DNA from: an uncultured Methylotenera sp.
GTDB lineage: Bacteria > Pseudomonadota > Gammaproteobacteria > Burkholderiales > Methylophilaceae
Assembly: GCF_946479685.1 (NCBI RefSeq)
Contig: NZ_CAMLGS010000036.1
Span: 1 to 21,535, forward strand
Direction of reading: 5' to 3'
DNA: 21,535 nt
How positions within the stretch are numbered: position 1 is the stretch's first letter; the number at the start of each line of letters is the position of its first letter. Positions 14,202-21,535 of this stretch are shown piece by piece. The notes under the pieces are model-generated. The model searched no databases. It had not been told where the DNA came from and was given only the letters and a program-made list of their open reading frames with translations. The position numbers and the translations under genes are program-made.

Positions 14202-15491
14202 ATGCAAAAAGCGGTAACTTACTTCACCTTATATCTCGTTTGTTTTTTTATAAGCATTAGCACATGCTCAGCTGCGAATTGGGCAAAACTTAACGAAAAC
14301 AGTACATCCAAACTGATGATAGACAAACAATCTATCTTAGAGAAAGACAAGCTCAAGCGCGCCTGGGTAAAAATTGAATACAAAACGATTCAGAAAAATG
14401 TAGAGTCACCCGACACGCAATACAACCTGTCAAAACTACTCTGGTATTTTGATTGCCCGTCACAGAAAGCTGCAGCAACACAGGTGTTTCAATACCTAAA
14501 TGGTGAGCTTGTGCATTCTGCTGGTATTGATAATGTAAAAAATGCTAAGTTTATCGAACCTGTGCCTGAGTCAGAGTTTGATCGCGCTATGCAATATGTA
14601 TGCGCAAGCCATAAAAACGTAACACCTAAAGCAGCAGCGCCAGCCAAATCAGCGACAGAGCCTAAAGCTGAAGCCAAGACAAAACCTGCTGACACAGAAA
14701 AAAAAGCAGCTGAAACTCAAACCACAGAAGCTAAGCCTGCTGATAGCAAGACTGCAGAAACAAAGCCAGCTGAAAAAGCGCCTACCAAACCTGGCAACAA
14801 GAAAACTGAAGAAGCTAAAAAGCCTGCCGCTTGGAGCTACGATGGTAAAGAAGGCCCTGAGCATTGGGGCAAACTAAGCGAAGACTTCGCCATGTGCAGC
14901 GCCGGCAGCACCCAGTCACCCATTGATATTATGGATAGTCTGGATGCAAATTTAAAACCGTTGAAACTGTTGCAAAAATTTCCGGCAAAAGAGGTATTGC
15001 AAACCAATCACTCCATACAACTCAACTTTAGGGACGGCAATATAGTCGCCATCGACAACATTACCTTCAAACTTAAACAAGCTAACTTTCATACGCCTAG
15101 CGAGCATAGCATTCAAGGCAAATCGTTTCCGTTGGAAGCACAGTTCTTACACACAGATGTGAAAGGCAGCACCGCAATTGTGGCCGTTTTATTTAGGGAA
15201 GGTAAACCCAACCCTGCATTGGATAAACTATTGAAACAGCTGCCTAACGAAAGTAACAAAGCTGTGACGCTAAAATCAAGGCTGCTGGCGAGTGAAATGA
15301 TGCCGAGCAATCAAGACTATTACCGCTTTAGCGGCTCGCTCACCACTCCGCCATGCACAGAAGGCGTACGCTGGATAGTGATTAAAACGCCGATGACAGC
15401 AAGTAAAGAGCAAATTGAGGCACTAACCGCACTCACACAAAACAACAACCGCCCGTTACAGCCGTTGAATGGTCGCTTGATTGTTGATTAA
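14202..15491 (+). CDS. Secreted adhesin-E-like / alpha-carbonic-anhydrase-like fusion lacking two zinc histidines
   Basis: This is a 429-residue exported protein. Residues 1-25 are a signal peptide (ending CSAANW). About 26-135 resemble the surface-adhesin protein E domain (WAKLNENS, LLWYFDCPSQKAA, FDRAMQYVC). Residues 141-210 are a Lys/Ala/Pro/Thr/Glu linker. From Trp211 an alpha-carbonic-anhydrase domain follows (SYDGKEGPEHWGKL, STQSPIDI, GSLTTPPCTEGVRW), with a likely disulfide Cys232-Cys385. Active alpha enzymes bind zinc through three His in FHFH...EAH. Here the positions are Asn295 (QANFH), His297 and Gln314 (LEAQF), with the same 0/+2/+19 spacing as bacterial enzymes. The outer-sphere Glu, Thr381 and the shuttle-type His in QTNHS remain. 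It is therefore probably not a normal CO2 hydratase and resembles the inactive carbonic-anhydrase-related proteins in kind. The domain identity is firm; the adhesin-E call is moderate. Confidence 0.88.
   Translation: MQKAVTYFTLYLVCFFISISTCSAANWAKLNENSTSKLMIDKQSILEKDKLKRAWVKIEYKTIQKNVESPDTQYNLSKLLWYFDCPSQKAAATQVFQYLNGELVHSAGIDNVKNAKFIEPVPESEFDRAMQYVCASHKNVTPKAAAPAKSATEPKAEAKTKPADTEKKAAETQTTEAKPADSKTAETKPAEKAPTKPGNKKTEEAKKPAAWSYDGKEGPEHWGKLSEDFAMCSAGSTQSPIDIMDSLDANLKPLKLLQKFPAKEVLQTNHSIQLNFRDGNIVAIDNITFKLKQANFHTPSEHSIQGKSFPLEAQFLHTDVKGSTAIVAVLFREGKPNPALDKLLKQLPNESNKAVTLKSRLLASEMMPSNQDYYRFSGSLTTPPCTEGVRWIVIKTPMTASKEQIEALTALTQNNNRPLQPLNGRLIVD
14622..14831 (+). repeat. Low-complexity linker coding region with imperfect KPA(D/E) repeats
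   Basis: The linker encodes recurring units TKPAD, AKPAD, TKPAE and EAKKPA within about 70 residues made almost only of Ala, Lys, Pro, Thr and Glu. Such a charged, Pro-rich segment would be extended and flexible, spacing the two domains, possibly across part of the envelope. The underlying DNA is likewise repetitive (AAGCCTGCTGA-like and AAGCCAGCTGA-like units), so length could vary by slippage. Confidence 0.6.
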
Positions 15492-15540
15492 GTTGCTTGA
15501 TGTTGGTTATGTTGTTAACCACTCAGCACCAAAGTAAAAA

Positions 15541-15570
15541 AGCACCTAGTGTTAGCTAGGTGCTTTTTTT
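15541..15570. terminator. Bidirectional rho-independent terminator between converging genes
   Basis: The stem AGCACCTAG (15541-15549) pairs with CTAGGTGCT (15556-15564) around a 6-nt loop. A T-run follows on the plus strand (to 15570) and an A-run (15536-15540) precedes it, which is a T-run on the minus strand. It can end both the carbonic anhydrase-like transcript and the argG transcript arriving from the right. Confidence 0.9.
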
Positions 15571-15607
15571 AACTTCAGCGTTTATTCAACGCAAGTCTTA
15601 ATGCAGT

Positions 15608-15668
15608 ACATTTAAGTTTAAATAGTCATTAAGCTGGGGCCATCACTATTTAAAGCGCACTTAAATGT
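15608..15668. repeat. Long nested inverted repeat directly downstream of argG
   Basis: Arms ACATTTAAG + TTTAAATAGT (15608-15626) pair with ACTATTTAAA (15645-15654) and CTTAAATGT (15660-15668). That is 19 paired bases with one 5-nt bulge (15655-15659) and an 18-nt loop. On the argG transcript it begins two bases after the stop codon. No T-run follows directly, so it is more likely a 3'-end stability stem or a protein-binding site than a terminator. Confidence 0.6.
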
Positions 15669-15670
15669 GC

Positions 15671-16891
15671 TTATTTTTTATCTCTTAAGTTTGCTGCAAT
15701 GCGCATTCTTAATGCATTCAGCTTAATAAAGCCGCCTGCGTCTTTTTGGTCGTAAGCGCCCTTATCATCTTCAAAAGTCGCGATATTCGGGTCAAATAAA
15801 GAGTTAGTTTTGCTGTCACGGCCGGTCACAATCACATTGCCTTTGTACAATTTCACACGCACCCAGCCATTTACTGTTTTTTGTGTGTGGTCAATCAAGG
15901 TTTGCAATGCAATGCGCTCAGGGCTCCACCAGTAGCCGTTGTAAATCATGCTAGCATAACGTGGCATTAAGTCATCTTTCAAGTGCGCCACTTCACGGTC
16001 TAAGGTAATAGACTCAATCGCGCGGTGCGCTTTAAGAAGAATCGTACCGCCTGGTGTTTCATAACAGCCGCGTGATTTCATACCTACATAGCGGTTTTCA
16101 ACCAAGTCTAAACGACCTACACCGTGCTTACCACCGAGTTGATTCAACTGAGCGAGCAAGTCGTGTGCTTTCATCGCCACACCATTTAAGCTTACTGGGT
16201 CACCATTGACGTATTCAATGTCCAAATACTCTGGTGTATCTGGTGCTTTTTCTGGGCTCACACTCCAGCGCCACATAGAATCTTCAGCCTCTGCAGCTGG
16301 GTTTTCCAAATGACGGCCTTCATATGAAATATGCAGCAAGTTTGCATCCATGCTGTATGGGCTGCCGCCTTGCTTATGCTTCATATCTACAGGAATACCG
16401 TGTTTTTCAGCGTATGCCATCAATTTTTCACGGCTTAGCAAATCCCACTCGCGCCATGGGGCAATGATTTGAATGTTAGGATTTAATGCATAAGCACCTA
16501 ATTCAAAACGCACTTGGTCATTACCCTTACCTGTTGCGCCGTGTGAAATTGCATCGGCATTGGTATCACGAGCCACTTCGATCAATCGCTTAGCAATCAG
16601 CGGACGCGCAATAGACGTACCTAATAAGTACTCGCCTTCGTACACAGTGTTAGCGCGGAACATCGGGAATACAAAATCACGCACGAACTCTTCGCGCACG
16701 TCATCGATAAAAATCTCTTTTACGCCAGCCGCTTTAGCTTTGGCACGTGCTGGCTCTAACTCTTCACCCTGACCCAAGTCAGCGGTGTAAGTCACCACCT
16801 CACATTTATACTCATCTTGCAGCCATTTTAAAATAACTGAAGTATCCAAACCGCCTGAATAGGCCAACACTACTTTATTTACTTTACTCAT
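15671..16891 (-). CDS. argG: Argininosuccinate synthase
   Basis: ArgG condenses citrulline and aspartate with ATP to form argininosuccinate, the penultimate step of arginine synthesis. The PP-loop ATP motif is SGGLDTS at residues 12-18. Other conserved blocks are [14 protein letters not shown], the citrulline-binding region [20 protein letters not shown] and [13 protein letters not shown]. The length of 406 residues matches the short bacterial type. The ATG at 16891 has an AAAGAGA ribosome site. The gene is last in argD-argF-argG, with gaps of 59 and 52 bases between genes, and is followed by a long inverted repeat and a terminator. Confidence 0.98.
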   Translation of the reverse strand: MSKVNKVVLAYSGGLDTSVILKWLQDEYKCEVVTYTADLGQGEELEPARAKAKAAGVKEIFIDDVREEFVRDFVFPMFRANTVYEGEYLLGTSIARPLIAKRLIEVARDTNADAISHGATGKGNDQVRFELGAYALNPNIQIIAPWREWDLLSREKLMAYAEKHGIPVDMKHKQGGSPYSMDANLLHISYEGRHLENPAAEAEDSMWRWSVSPEKAPDTPEYLDIEYVNGDPVSLNGVAMKAHDLLAQLNQLGGKHGVGRLDLVENRYVGMKSRGCYETPGGTILLKAHRAIESITLDREVAHLKDDLMPRYASMIYNGYWWSPERIALQTLIDHTQKTVNGWVRVKLYKGNVIVTGRDSKTNSLFDPNIATFEDDKGAYDQKDAGGFIKLNALRMRIAANLRDKK

Positions 16892-16901
16892 GATCTCTTT
16901 C

Positions 16902-16913
16902 TATCTATAGATA
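16902..16913. promoter_or_regulatory. 12-bp perfect palindrome just upstream of argG
   Basis: TATCTATAGATA is fully self-complementary and sits 10 bases before the argG start, overlapping the region upstream of its ribosome site. It could bind a dimeric regulator or simply be chance in A/T-rich spacer DNA. No hairpin is expected without a loop. Confidence 0.2.
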
Positions 16914-16943
16914 TTTCGCAACTCTTTGCATGCTTGCTACTAA

Positions 16944-17858
16944 CTAAATTTTTCCTAACAACAAATATTCCATCAGTGCTTTTTGGGTATGCAGCCTATT
17001 CTCGGCCTCATCCCATACCACACTCTGCACACCATCAATCACTTCGGCAGAGACTTCTTCACCCCTATGCGCTGGCAAGCAATGCATGAACAAAGCATCT
17101 TTAGCCGCAACACGCATCATGTCGCTATCTACTTGCCAATCAGCAAAGTCACGCATGCGCTCTTCGTTTTCAGCCTCAAAGCCCATGCTGGTCCATACAT
17201 CGGTCGTTACCAAGTCCGCGCCACGTGCGGCATCCATCGGGTCAGCAAACACTTCAAAGTGATCGGTACCGTACAAATTAGCGCGCTCAGGCTCAACTTC
17301 ATATCCTGGCGGTGTAGACACGTGCACATTAAAGTCCAACAACTCAGCAGCTTGCAGCCACGTGTGGCACATATTATTACTGTCACCAATCCACGCCACG
17401 GTCTTGCCTTTGATTGAACCACGGTGCTCAATGTAAGTAAAAATATCCGCCAGAATCTGGCATGGATGATACTCATTGGTTAAGCCGTTAATGACCGGCA
17501 CGCGAGAATTAGCAGCAAAACGCTCGATAATTTCTTGCTCAAAGGTTCGAATCATCACCAGATCGCTCATACGAGAAATCACTTGTGCCGCGTCTTCTAC
17601 TGGCTCACCGCGACCTAGCTGTGAGTCTCTGGTATTCAAGTAAATCGCAGAGCCACCTAGCTGTTGCATGCCTGCCTCAAATGACAAACGCGTACGTGTG
17701 CTGGCTTTCTCAAAGATCATCACCAACGTACGGTCTTGTAATGGCCAATATTGCTGATAATCCTTGAATTGGCTTTTAATCCAACGAGTACGCTCGAACA
17801 CGTACTCAAGCTCGTCACGGTTTAAATCATTAAATTGTAAAAAGTGTTTTATTGCCAT
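16944..17858 (-). CDS. argF: Ornithine carbamoyltransferase
   Basis: ArgF makes citrulline from ornithine and carbamoyl phosphate. The carbamoyl-phosphate loop STRTR is at residues 53-57. The blocks VPVINGLTNEYHPCQ, WIGDSNNMCHTW and the ornithine-binding MHCLPAHRGEE (His259, Cys260) are all intact. The 304-residue length is usual for the anabolic enzyme. It lies between argD and argG on the same strand, giving three arginine steps in one cluster. No strong ribosome site is visible before ATG 17858. Confidence 0.97.
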   Translation of the reverse strand: MAIKHFLQFNDLNRDELEYVFERTRWIKSQFKDYQQYWPLQDRTLVMIFEKASTRTRLSFEAGMQQLGGSAIYLNTRDSQLGRGEPVEDAAQVISRMSDLVMIRTFEQEIIERFAANSRVPVINGLTNEYHPCQILADIFTYIEHRGSIKGKTVAWIGDSNNMCHTWLQAAELLDFNVHVSTPPGYEVEPERANLYGTDHFEVFADPMDAARGADLVTTDVWTSMGFEAENEERMRDFADWQVDSDMMRVAAKDALFMHCLPAHRGEEVSAEVIDGVQSVVWDEAENRLHTQKALMEYLLLGKI

Positions 17859-17917
17859 TATTTTTGGTAGCTCTAGTTTTATTAAAACAGTCTACGGTTA
17901 GTTATGTTGTAAATGAT

Positions 17918-19099
17918 TTATTGCGATAAGAATGTTTTGATTAAAACAGACAAACGTTGCACCAGTTCTTTTGCCTCAGCTTCATTCATGACAAGCGGCG
18001 GTAACAAACGCACCACTTTATCTGCCGTCACATTAATCAGCAGTTTGGCTTCTAATGCCATTTTCACTAAATCACCACATGGGCGATCCAACTCAATGCC
18101 AATAAGCATGCCAGCGTTACGCACGGTGACTACGCCTTTAATGTCTTTAAGCTCCGCAGCAAACCCTTCGCGAATCAAATTGCCAATCCTCTCGGCATTT
18201 TCACGTAGTTTTTCTTCTTCAATAATATTAAGCGTAGCTAAACCGGCTGCTGTTGCTAAAGGATTACCGCCAAAAGTAGAGCCATGTTTGCCGTAGGTAA
18301 ACACCTCTGCCGCTTTGCCGCTAGCAACGCAAGCGCCAATCGGTACGCCAGACCCCAGCCCTTTAGCCAAGCTCATCACATCAGGTTTAATGCTGGTATG
18401 TTGAAAAGCGAACCAAGTACCGGTACGCGCAATGCCTGTTTGCACTTCATCCAGCATTAACAGCCAGTCATTAGCATCACAGATCGCACGCAACTGTTCT
18501 AAATAAGCGCCTGCATCTTTAGGAATATTCACACCGCCCTCGCCCTGCACTGGCTCGACCAACACAGCAACGACGTTCGGGTGATGTAAGGCTACTTGTT
18601 TTACCGCCTCTACATCATCGTAAGGCACACGGATAAAACCAGTCACCAGGGGATCAAAGCCCGCTTGTACTTTACGGTTACCTGTTGCAGATAGCGTAGC
18701 CAAGGTACGCCCGTGGAAAGATTGATCCATCACAATGATTTCAGGGTTATTAATACCTTTATTGTGACCGTATAAGCGTGCAATTTTAATTGCCGCTTCA
18801 TTGGCTTCACAGCCAGAATTACAGAAAAACACTTTATCCATGCCAGACACTTCACACAGCTTATCTGCCAGTGCAGCTTGTTCGGCAATTTGGTAGATGT
18901 TAGAAACATGAATCAAATTAGCGGCCTGCTTGGCGATGGTATCGACCAGTTTGGGGTGCGCATGACCTAAGCCGTTTACCGCAACGCCTGATAGGGCATC
19001 AAGATATTGTTCATTATGGTTATCCCACAGCCAAACGCCCTTACCCTTAACAAAGGTAACGGGCTGACGCATATAGGTGTTCATTAGATGGTCTGACAT
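17918..19099 (-). CDS. argD: Acetylornithine aminotransferase (class III PLP enzyme)
   Basis: The 393-residue PLP enzyme transfers an amino group from glutamate to N-acetylglutamate semialdehyde. Visible features are SGVAVNGLGHAHP near the N-terminus, CNSGCEANEAAIKIAR, SFHGRTLATLSATG, LMLDEVQTGIARTG, and the PLP-binding Lys246 in SLAKGLGSGVPIGA, then HGSTFGGNPLA. In many bacteria the same enzyme also serves lysine synthesis as succinyldiaminopimelate aminotransferase. It is first in argD-argF-argG; a repeated CCTACA/TGTAGG element lies 60-90 bases upstream and may control the cluster. Confidence 0.97.
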   Translation of the reverse strand: MSDHLMNTYMRQPVTFVKGKGVWLWDNHNEQYLDALSGVAVNGLGHAHPKLVDTIAKQAANLIHVSNIYQIAEQAALADKLCEVSGMDKVFFCNSGCEANEAAIKIARLYGHNKGINNPEIIVMDQSFHGRTLATLSATGNRKVQAGFDPLVTGFIRVPYDDVEAVKQVALHHPNVVAVLVEPVQGEGGVNIPKDAGAYLEQLRAICDANDWLLMLDEVQTGIARTGTWFAFQHTSIKPDVMSLAKGLGSGVPIGACVASGKAAEVFTYGKHGSTFGGNPLATAAGLATLNIIEEEKLRENAERIGNLIREGFAAELKDIKGVVTVRNAGMLIGIELDRPCGDLVKMALEAKLLINVTADKVVRLLPPLVMNEAEAKELVQRLSVLIKTFLSQ

Positions 19100-19442
19100 T
19101 TTTCTTATTTACTCAAATACAAGTTATTTAGACGTACAAATTATTAGGCAATACAAATCCTACATTGCTGCGCTGTAGGAAACCTACAAAAATAAAAATC
19201 CCGCAATTCATAAATTAATAAGGAATCGCGACAACATCTTTGGTTTATTTAATTTAAAAAGATGGCAGTTAGATTTTAATTGAAGGGTAAAGAAACTCTC
19301 ACGAGAGTAGCCGAAAACCTCACTATTGGCAAGTTTTACCGCACAAAACTTATAGATAATTATATAATAATGACTTGATAAAAATAGCAATTTAGGCAAA
19401 AATCGCCATCCCTGAAATTTTAACTGCCAATCATTTTTTCTT
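19100..19442. other. 343-base A/T-rich divergent region between argD and the Rieske oxygenase gene
   Basis: No convincing gene is present: the open frame on the minus strand here (19208-19477) runs into the Rieske gene and resembles nothing. The region holds the three-half-site repeat at 19159-19188 on the argD side. Further right are the palindrome ACTCTC-AC-GAGAGT (19295-19308) and a perfect TATAAT at 19363-19368 that could be the -10 of the Rieske gene, though no good -35 accompanies it. Confidence 0.5.
19159..19188 (-). promoter_or_regulatory. Three-half-site CCTACA/TGTAGG/CCTACA element upstream of argD
   Basis: Half sites lie at CCTACA 19159-19164, TGTAGG 19174-19179 and CCTACA 19183-19188. 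The middle one can pair with either neighbour: with the left over a 9-nt loop (7 bp counting a flanking T-A), or with the right as a 15-base palindrome around AAA. This could be an operator for two dimers or a pair of mutually exclusive RNA hairpins in an argD leader. No argD promoter could be placed with confidence, so the reading stays open. Confidence 0.45.
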
Positions 19443-20552
19443 ATGGCATCTTTAACTTTGGTTTCCCCACAAGACACAGCATCTCAACTACCTGTTTCAT
19501 GGTATGTTGATGAAAACACTTACGCCCTAGAGCAACAGTATTTGTTCGCCAATGCACCGCACTACCTTGGCCATGAGCTGATGGTACCTAACGTTGGTGA
19601 TTACCATGTACTAGACTGGATGGGGCAAGCTAAAAGTTTGGTACGCCAACAAGATGGTATTAACGTACTAAGTAATGTATGCAGGCATCGCCAAGCTTTA
19701 ATGCTTAAAGGCCGCGGCCAAGCGAAGAACATCGTATGCCCCCTACACCGCTGGACTTACGACCTAGAAGGTAAGTTACTGGGTGCACCGCATTTTGAGC
19801 AAAACCCTTGTCTGAATCTGGACAAAAAGACCTTGCAAAACTGGCAGGGTTTACTATTTGACACCAAGCGCGACATCGCAAAAGACTTGGCAAGCTTGGG
19901 CTGCAAGCACGACTTTGATTTTACAGGCTACATGCTGGATCGCGTAGCGGTTGAAGAGTACAACTTCAACTGGAAAACCTTTATTGAAGTGTACTTAGAA
20001 GACTACCATGTTGGCCCTTTCCACCCTGGCCTTAACCAGTTTGTAAACTGTGAGCAGCTCAACTGGGAGTTTGGCGCTAACTACAGCGTGCAAACCGTGG
20101 GGTTCAAATCCTCCGTGAACAAAGCCGGCTCACCTACATATCAGGCATGGCAACAGCAAGTGGCCCAATACCACGGTGACAAAAATCCTAAATACGGTGC
20201 AATCTGGATGGTGTACTACCCATTCCTGATGATTGAATGGTACCCCAACGTATTAGTGGTATCTCATATCATCCCGCGTGGCGTTAACGCCTGCACCAAT
20301 GTGGTTGAATTTTACTACCCGGAGGACATTGCCTTATTTGAGCGCGAATACGTGGCAGCACAACAAGCAGCTTACGATGAAACCGCAGTGGAAGACAATG
20401 ACATCTGCCAGCGCATGCACGATGGCCGTCATGCCCTGTTTGCGCAAGGCATTGATGAGCGCGGCCCATACCAGCACCCGATGGAAACCGGCATGGAGCA
20501 CTTTCATCAATGGTATCGCCAGCAAATGCAGCAACACCTCTTAGGCACTTAA
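19443..20552 (+). CDS. Rieske [2Fe-2S] oxygenase alpha subunit, substrate unknown
   Basis: The 369-residue protein has an N-terminal Rieske cluster site Cys80-x-His82 and Cys99-x2-His102 (NVCRHR, VCPLHRW). A catalytic domain follows with mononuclear iron ligands His189 and His194 in EDYHVGPFHPG, and probably Asp320 as the third. This is the architecture of ring-hydroxylating and amine/choline/carnitine-type oxygenases, which use O2 and electrons from a separate reductase. No reductase or ferredoxin gene is next to it. Its length is close to carnitine and choline monooxygenase-like alpha subunits, but substrate cannot be read from the sequence. No ribosome site is obvious before ATG 19443. An EamA transporter gene follows after 24 bases, probably in the same transcript. 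Confidence 0.92.
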   Translation: MASLTLVSPQDTASQLPVSWYVDENTYALEQQYLFANAPHYLGHELMVPNVGDYHVLDWMGQAKSLVRQQDGINVLSNVCRHRQALMLKGRGQAKNIVCPLHRWTYDLEGKLLGAPHFEQNPCLNLDKKTLQNWQGLLFDTKRDIAKDLASLGCKHDFDFTGYMLDRVAVEEYNFNWKTFIEVYLEDYHVGPFHPGLNQFVNCEQLNWEFGANYSVQTVGFKSSVNKAGSPTYQAWQQQVAQYHGDKNPKYGAIWMVYYPFLMIEWYPNVLVVSHIIPRGVNACTNVVEFYYPEDIALFEREYVAAQQAAYDETAVEDNDICQRMHDGRHALFAQGIDERGPYQHPMETGMEHFHQWYRQQMQQHLLGT

Positions 20553-20576
20553 GCCTGAGCCAATTGAGCATAAAAT

Positions 20577-21440
20577 ATGAATAAAGCCGCCTACAAACTG
20601 CCTAATCTAGGCAGTTTATGGATGCTAGTTGCCGCATTAGGCTTTGCTATCATGGGCGCGCTGGTCAAACTTGGCGCCCAAAAGTTCAGCAGTGCAGAAC
20701 TGGTGTTCTATCGCTCCTTATTCGGCTTGGTATTTATCGGTTTATTTATTGCGCACCACAAGCTGCCCTTAGCCACCCCCGTCATGCGTAAACAAATGTC
20801 GCGCGCCGCCGTTGGCTTTGCTGCACTGATACTATTTTTCTATGCCATCGCACATTTACCGTTAGCCACCGCCATCACACTCAACTATACGTCACCACTG
20901 TTCTTGGCGGTGCTCACACCATTACTGCTGAAAGAAAAGCCAAAAAAAATCTTATTAATTGCACTAGCCATTGGCTTTGCCGGGGTGAGTTTGCTATTAA
21001 AACCTACCATCAGCCAATCACAATGGTTGGCCGGCTCTTTAGGTTTACTATCAGGGATAGGCGCGGCGCTGGCTTACATTCATGTCAAGCAGCTAGGGCA
21101 AGCCAACGAGCCAGATTGGCGCACTGTGTTTTACTTTACTTTGGTTTCTTCGGTTTGTGCTGGCGCATGGATGCTGTTTGACCACTTTCACGCCATCGCA
21201 TGGCCTGACTTACCCATCCTAATAGGATTAGGCGTTTCTGCCACCATTGCCCAGCTTGCACTTACGCGCGCTTACCGCACTGGCGACACATTGGTAGTGG
21301 CTAGCCTCGCCTATGTCACGATTTTATTAGCAAGTATATTTGGCGTGATTTGGTGGCATGAACATCTGAGTGTAGATGCTTGGCTGGCAATCGGCTTGAT
21401 TATAGCCAGCGGCATTATCAGCATACGTAGCGGCCGTTAA
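20577..21440 (+). CDS. EamA/DMT-superfamily membrane transporter
   Basis: The 287-residue inner-membrane protein consists of about ten hydrophobic helices arranged as two EamA repeats. The first opens with SLWMLVAALGFAIMGALVKLG and ends near LNYTSPLFLAVLTPLLLKEK; the second ends with AYVTILLASIFGVIWWHEHL. The paired loop sequences at the ends of helices 4 and 9 (T-P-L-F and the E-K / E-H positions) are typical. Family members export amino acids and other small metabolites or drugs; substrate is unknown here. It lies 24 bases after the Rieske oxygenase gene, so a link to that enzyme's product is possible but unproven. Confidence 0.92.
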   Translation: MNKAAYKLPNLGSLWMLVAALGFAIMGALVKLGAQKFSSAELVFYRSLFGLVFIGLFIAHHKLPLATPVMRKQMSRAAVGFAALILFFYAIAHLPLATAITLNYTSPLFLAVLTPLLLKEKPKKILLIALAIGFAGVSLLLKPTISQSQWLAGSLGLLSGIGAALAYIHVKQLGQANEPDWRTVFYFTLVSSVCAGAWMLFDHFHAIAWPDLPILIGLGVSATIAQLALTRAYRTGDTLVVASLAYVTILLASIFGVIWWHEHLSVDAWLAIGLIIASGIISIRSGR

Positions 21441-21480
21441 AGCTAGAACGCTCTGTTGCATGTACAGCAATCTGCAATAA

Positions 21481-21534
21481 TTAAGCGTCGAGCAAACCGC
21501 TACGCATTGCGATTAAAGCGATTTCTGCCGAGTT
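21481..21534 (-). CDS. Possible C-terminus of a LuxR-type response regulator (partial)
   Basis: The minus-strand frame entering from the right edge ends in a TAA at 21483-21481. The 17 visible residues NSAEIALIAMRSGLLDA resemble the last helix of NarL/LuxR-type DNA-binding domains (typically ...TELVxLAxRxGLx). The match is short and most of the gene lies outside the window, so the call is tentative. It would converge with the EamA gene across a gap of about 40 bases. Confidence 0.4.
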   Translation of the reverse strand, partial: NSAEIALIAMRSGLLDA

Positions 21535-21535
21535 A

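Noticed and set aside
15501..15520. A short TTG/GTT-rich stretch just before the terminator as a possible repeat array.
   Set aside because: The units are irregular and too few to call a repeat.
16983..17417. A 144-codon plus-strand open frame opposite argF.
   Set aside because: It is the antisense of a strongly conserved gene, with no ribosome site and no family-like motif.
19208..19477. An 89-codon minus-strand open frame in the argD/Rieske spacer.
   Set aside because: It overlaps the true Rieske start, has no family resemblance, and lies in A/T-rich DNA full of regulatory-like repeats.

Overview
The window looks like a stretch of ordinary chromosome from a betaproteobacterium. Gene content, protein similarity by eye, moderate GC and gene order best fit the methylotroph family Methylophilaceae (Methylotenera-like). 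That placement is an inference from recognised families, not from a marker gene. I saw no rRNA, tRNA, CRISPR array, insertion sequence, prophage gene or integration site.

Layout, left to right. (1) 1-782: the 3' part of a glycogen synthase gene (glgA), followed by a hairpin and a rho-independent terminator. (2) 970-5098: oligoribonuclease (orn, minus strand), divergent from a plus-strand run of Ste24-type M48 zinc protease, small periplasmic cytochrome c, ribosome GTPase rsgA, and an HDAC-like deacetylase. (3) 5298-8654: a two-gene cyclic-di-GMP unit, a DUF3391/HD-GYP protein and a GGDEF-EAL protein. The HD motif and the GGDEF motif are both degenerate, while the EAL catalytic residues look complete. 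(4) 8688-9223: a queD-like 6-carboxytetrahydropterin synthase with a well-formed sigma-70 promoter and a leader hairpin. (5) 12684-9240, minus strand: rfbB-rfbA-rfbC-rfbD, the complete dTDP-L-rhamnose pathway, with overlapping or abutting genes. Upstream on the same strand are rnhA and dnaQ, which overlap by one base. (6) 14202-15491: a secreted fusion of a surface-adhesin-E-like domain, a Lys/Ala/Pro linker and an alpha-carbonic-anhydrase domain that has lost two of its three zinc histidines. (7) 19099-15671, minus strand: argD-argF-argG (arginine biosynthesis), preceded by a repeated CCTACA/TGTAGG element and followed by a long inverted repeat and a shared bidirectional terminator. (8) 19443-21440: a Rieske-type oxygenase alpha subunit and an EamA/DMT exporter, divergent from the arg genes. 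The window ends in what may be the C-terminus of a LuxR-type regulator on the minus strand.

How the genes work together: the arg genes convert N-acetylglutamate semialdehyde to N-acetylornithine (argD), ornithine to citrulline (argF) and citrulline to argininosuccinate (argG). The rfb genes turn glucose-1-phosphate into dTDP-L-rhamnose for surface polysaccharide. The cyclic-di-GMP pair probably forms one small operon whose net activity would be signal breakdown or sensing.

No clearly new multi-gene system is visible. The most unusual items are the zinc-ligand-deficient carbonic anhydrase fusion, the HD-GYP protein with Gln in place of the HD-motif His, the three-half-site repeat ahead of argD, and the Rieske oxygenase of unknown substrate.
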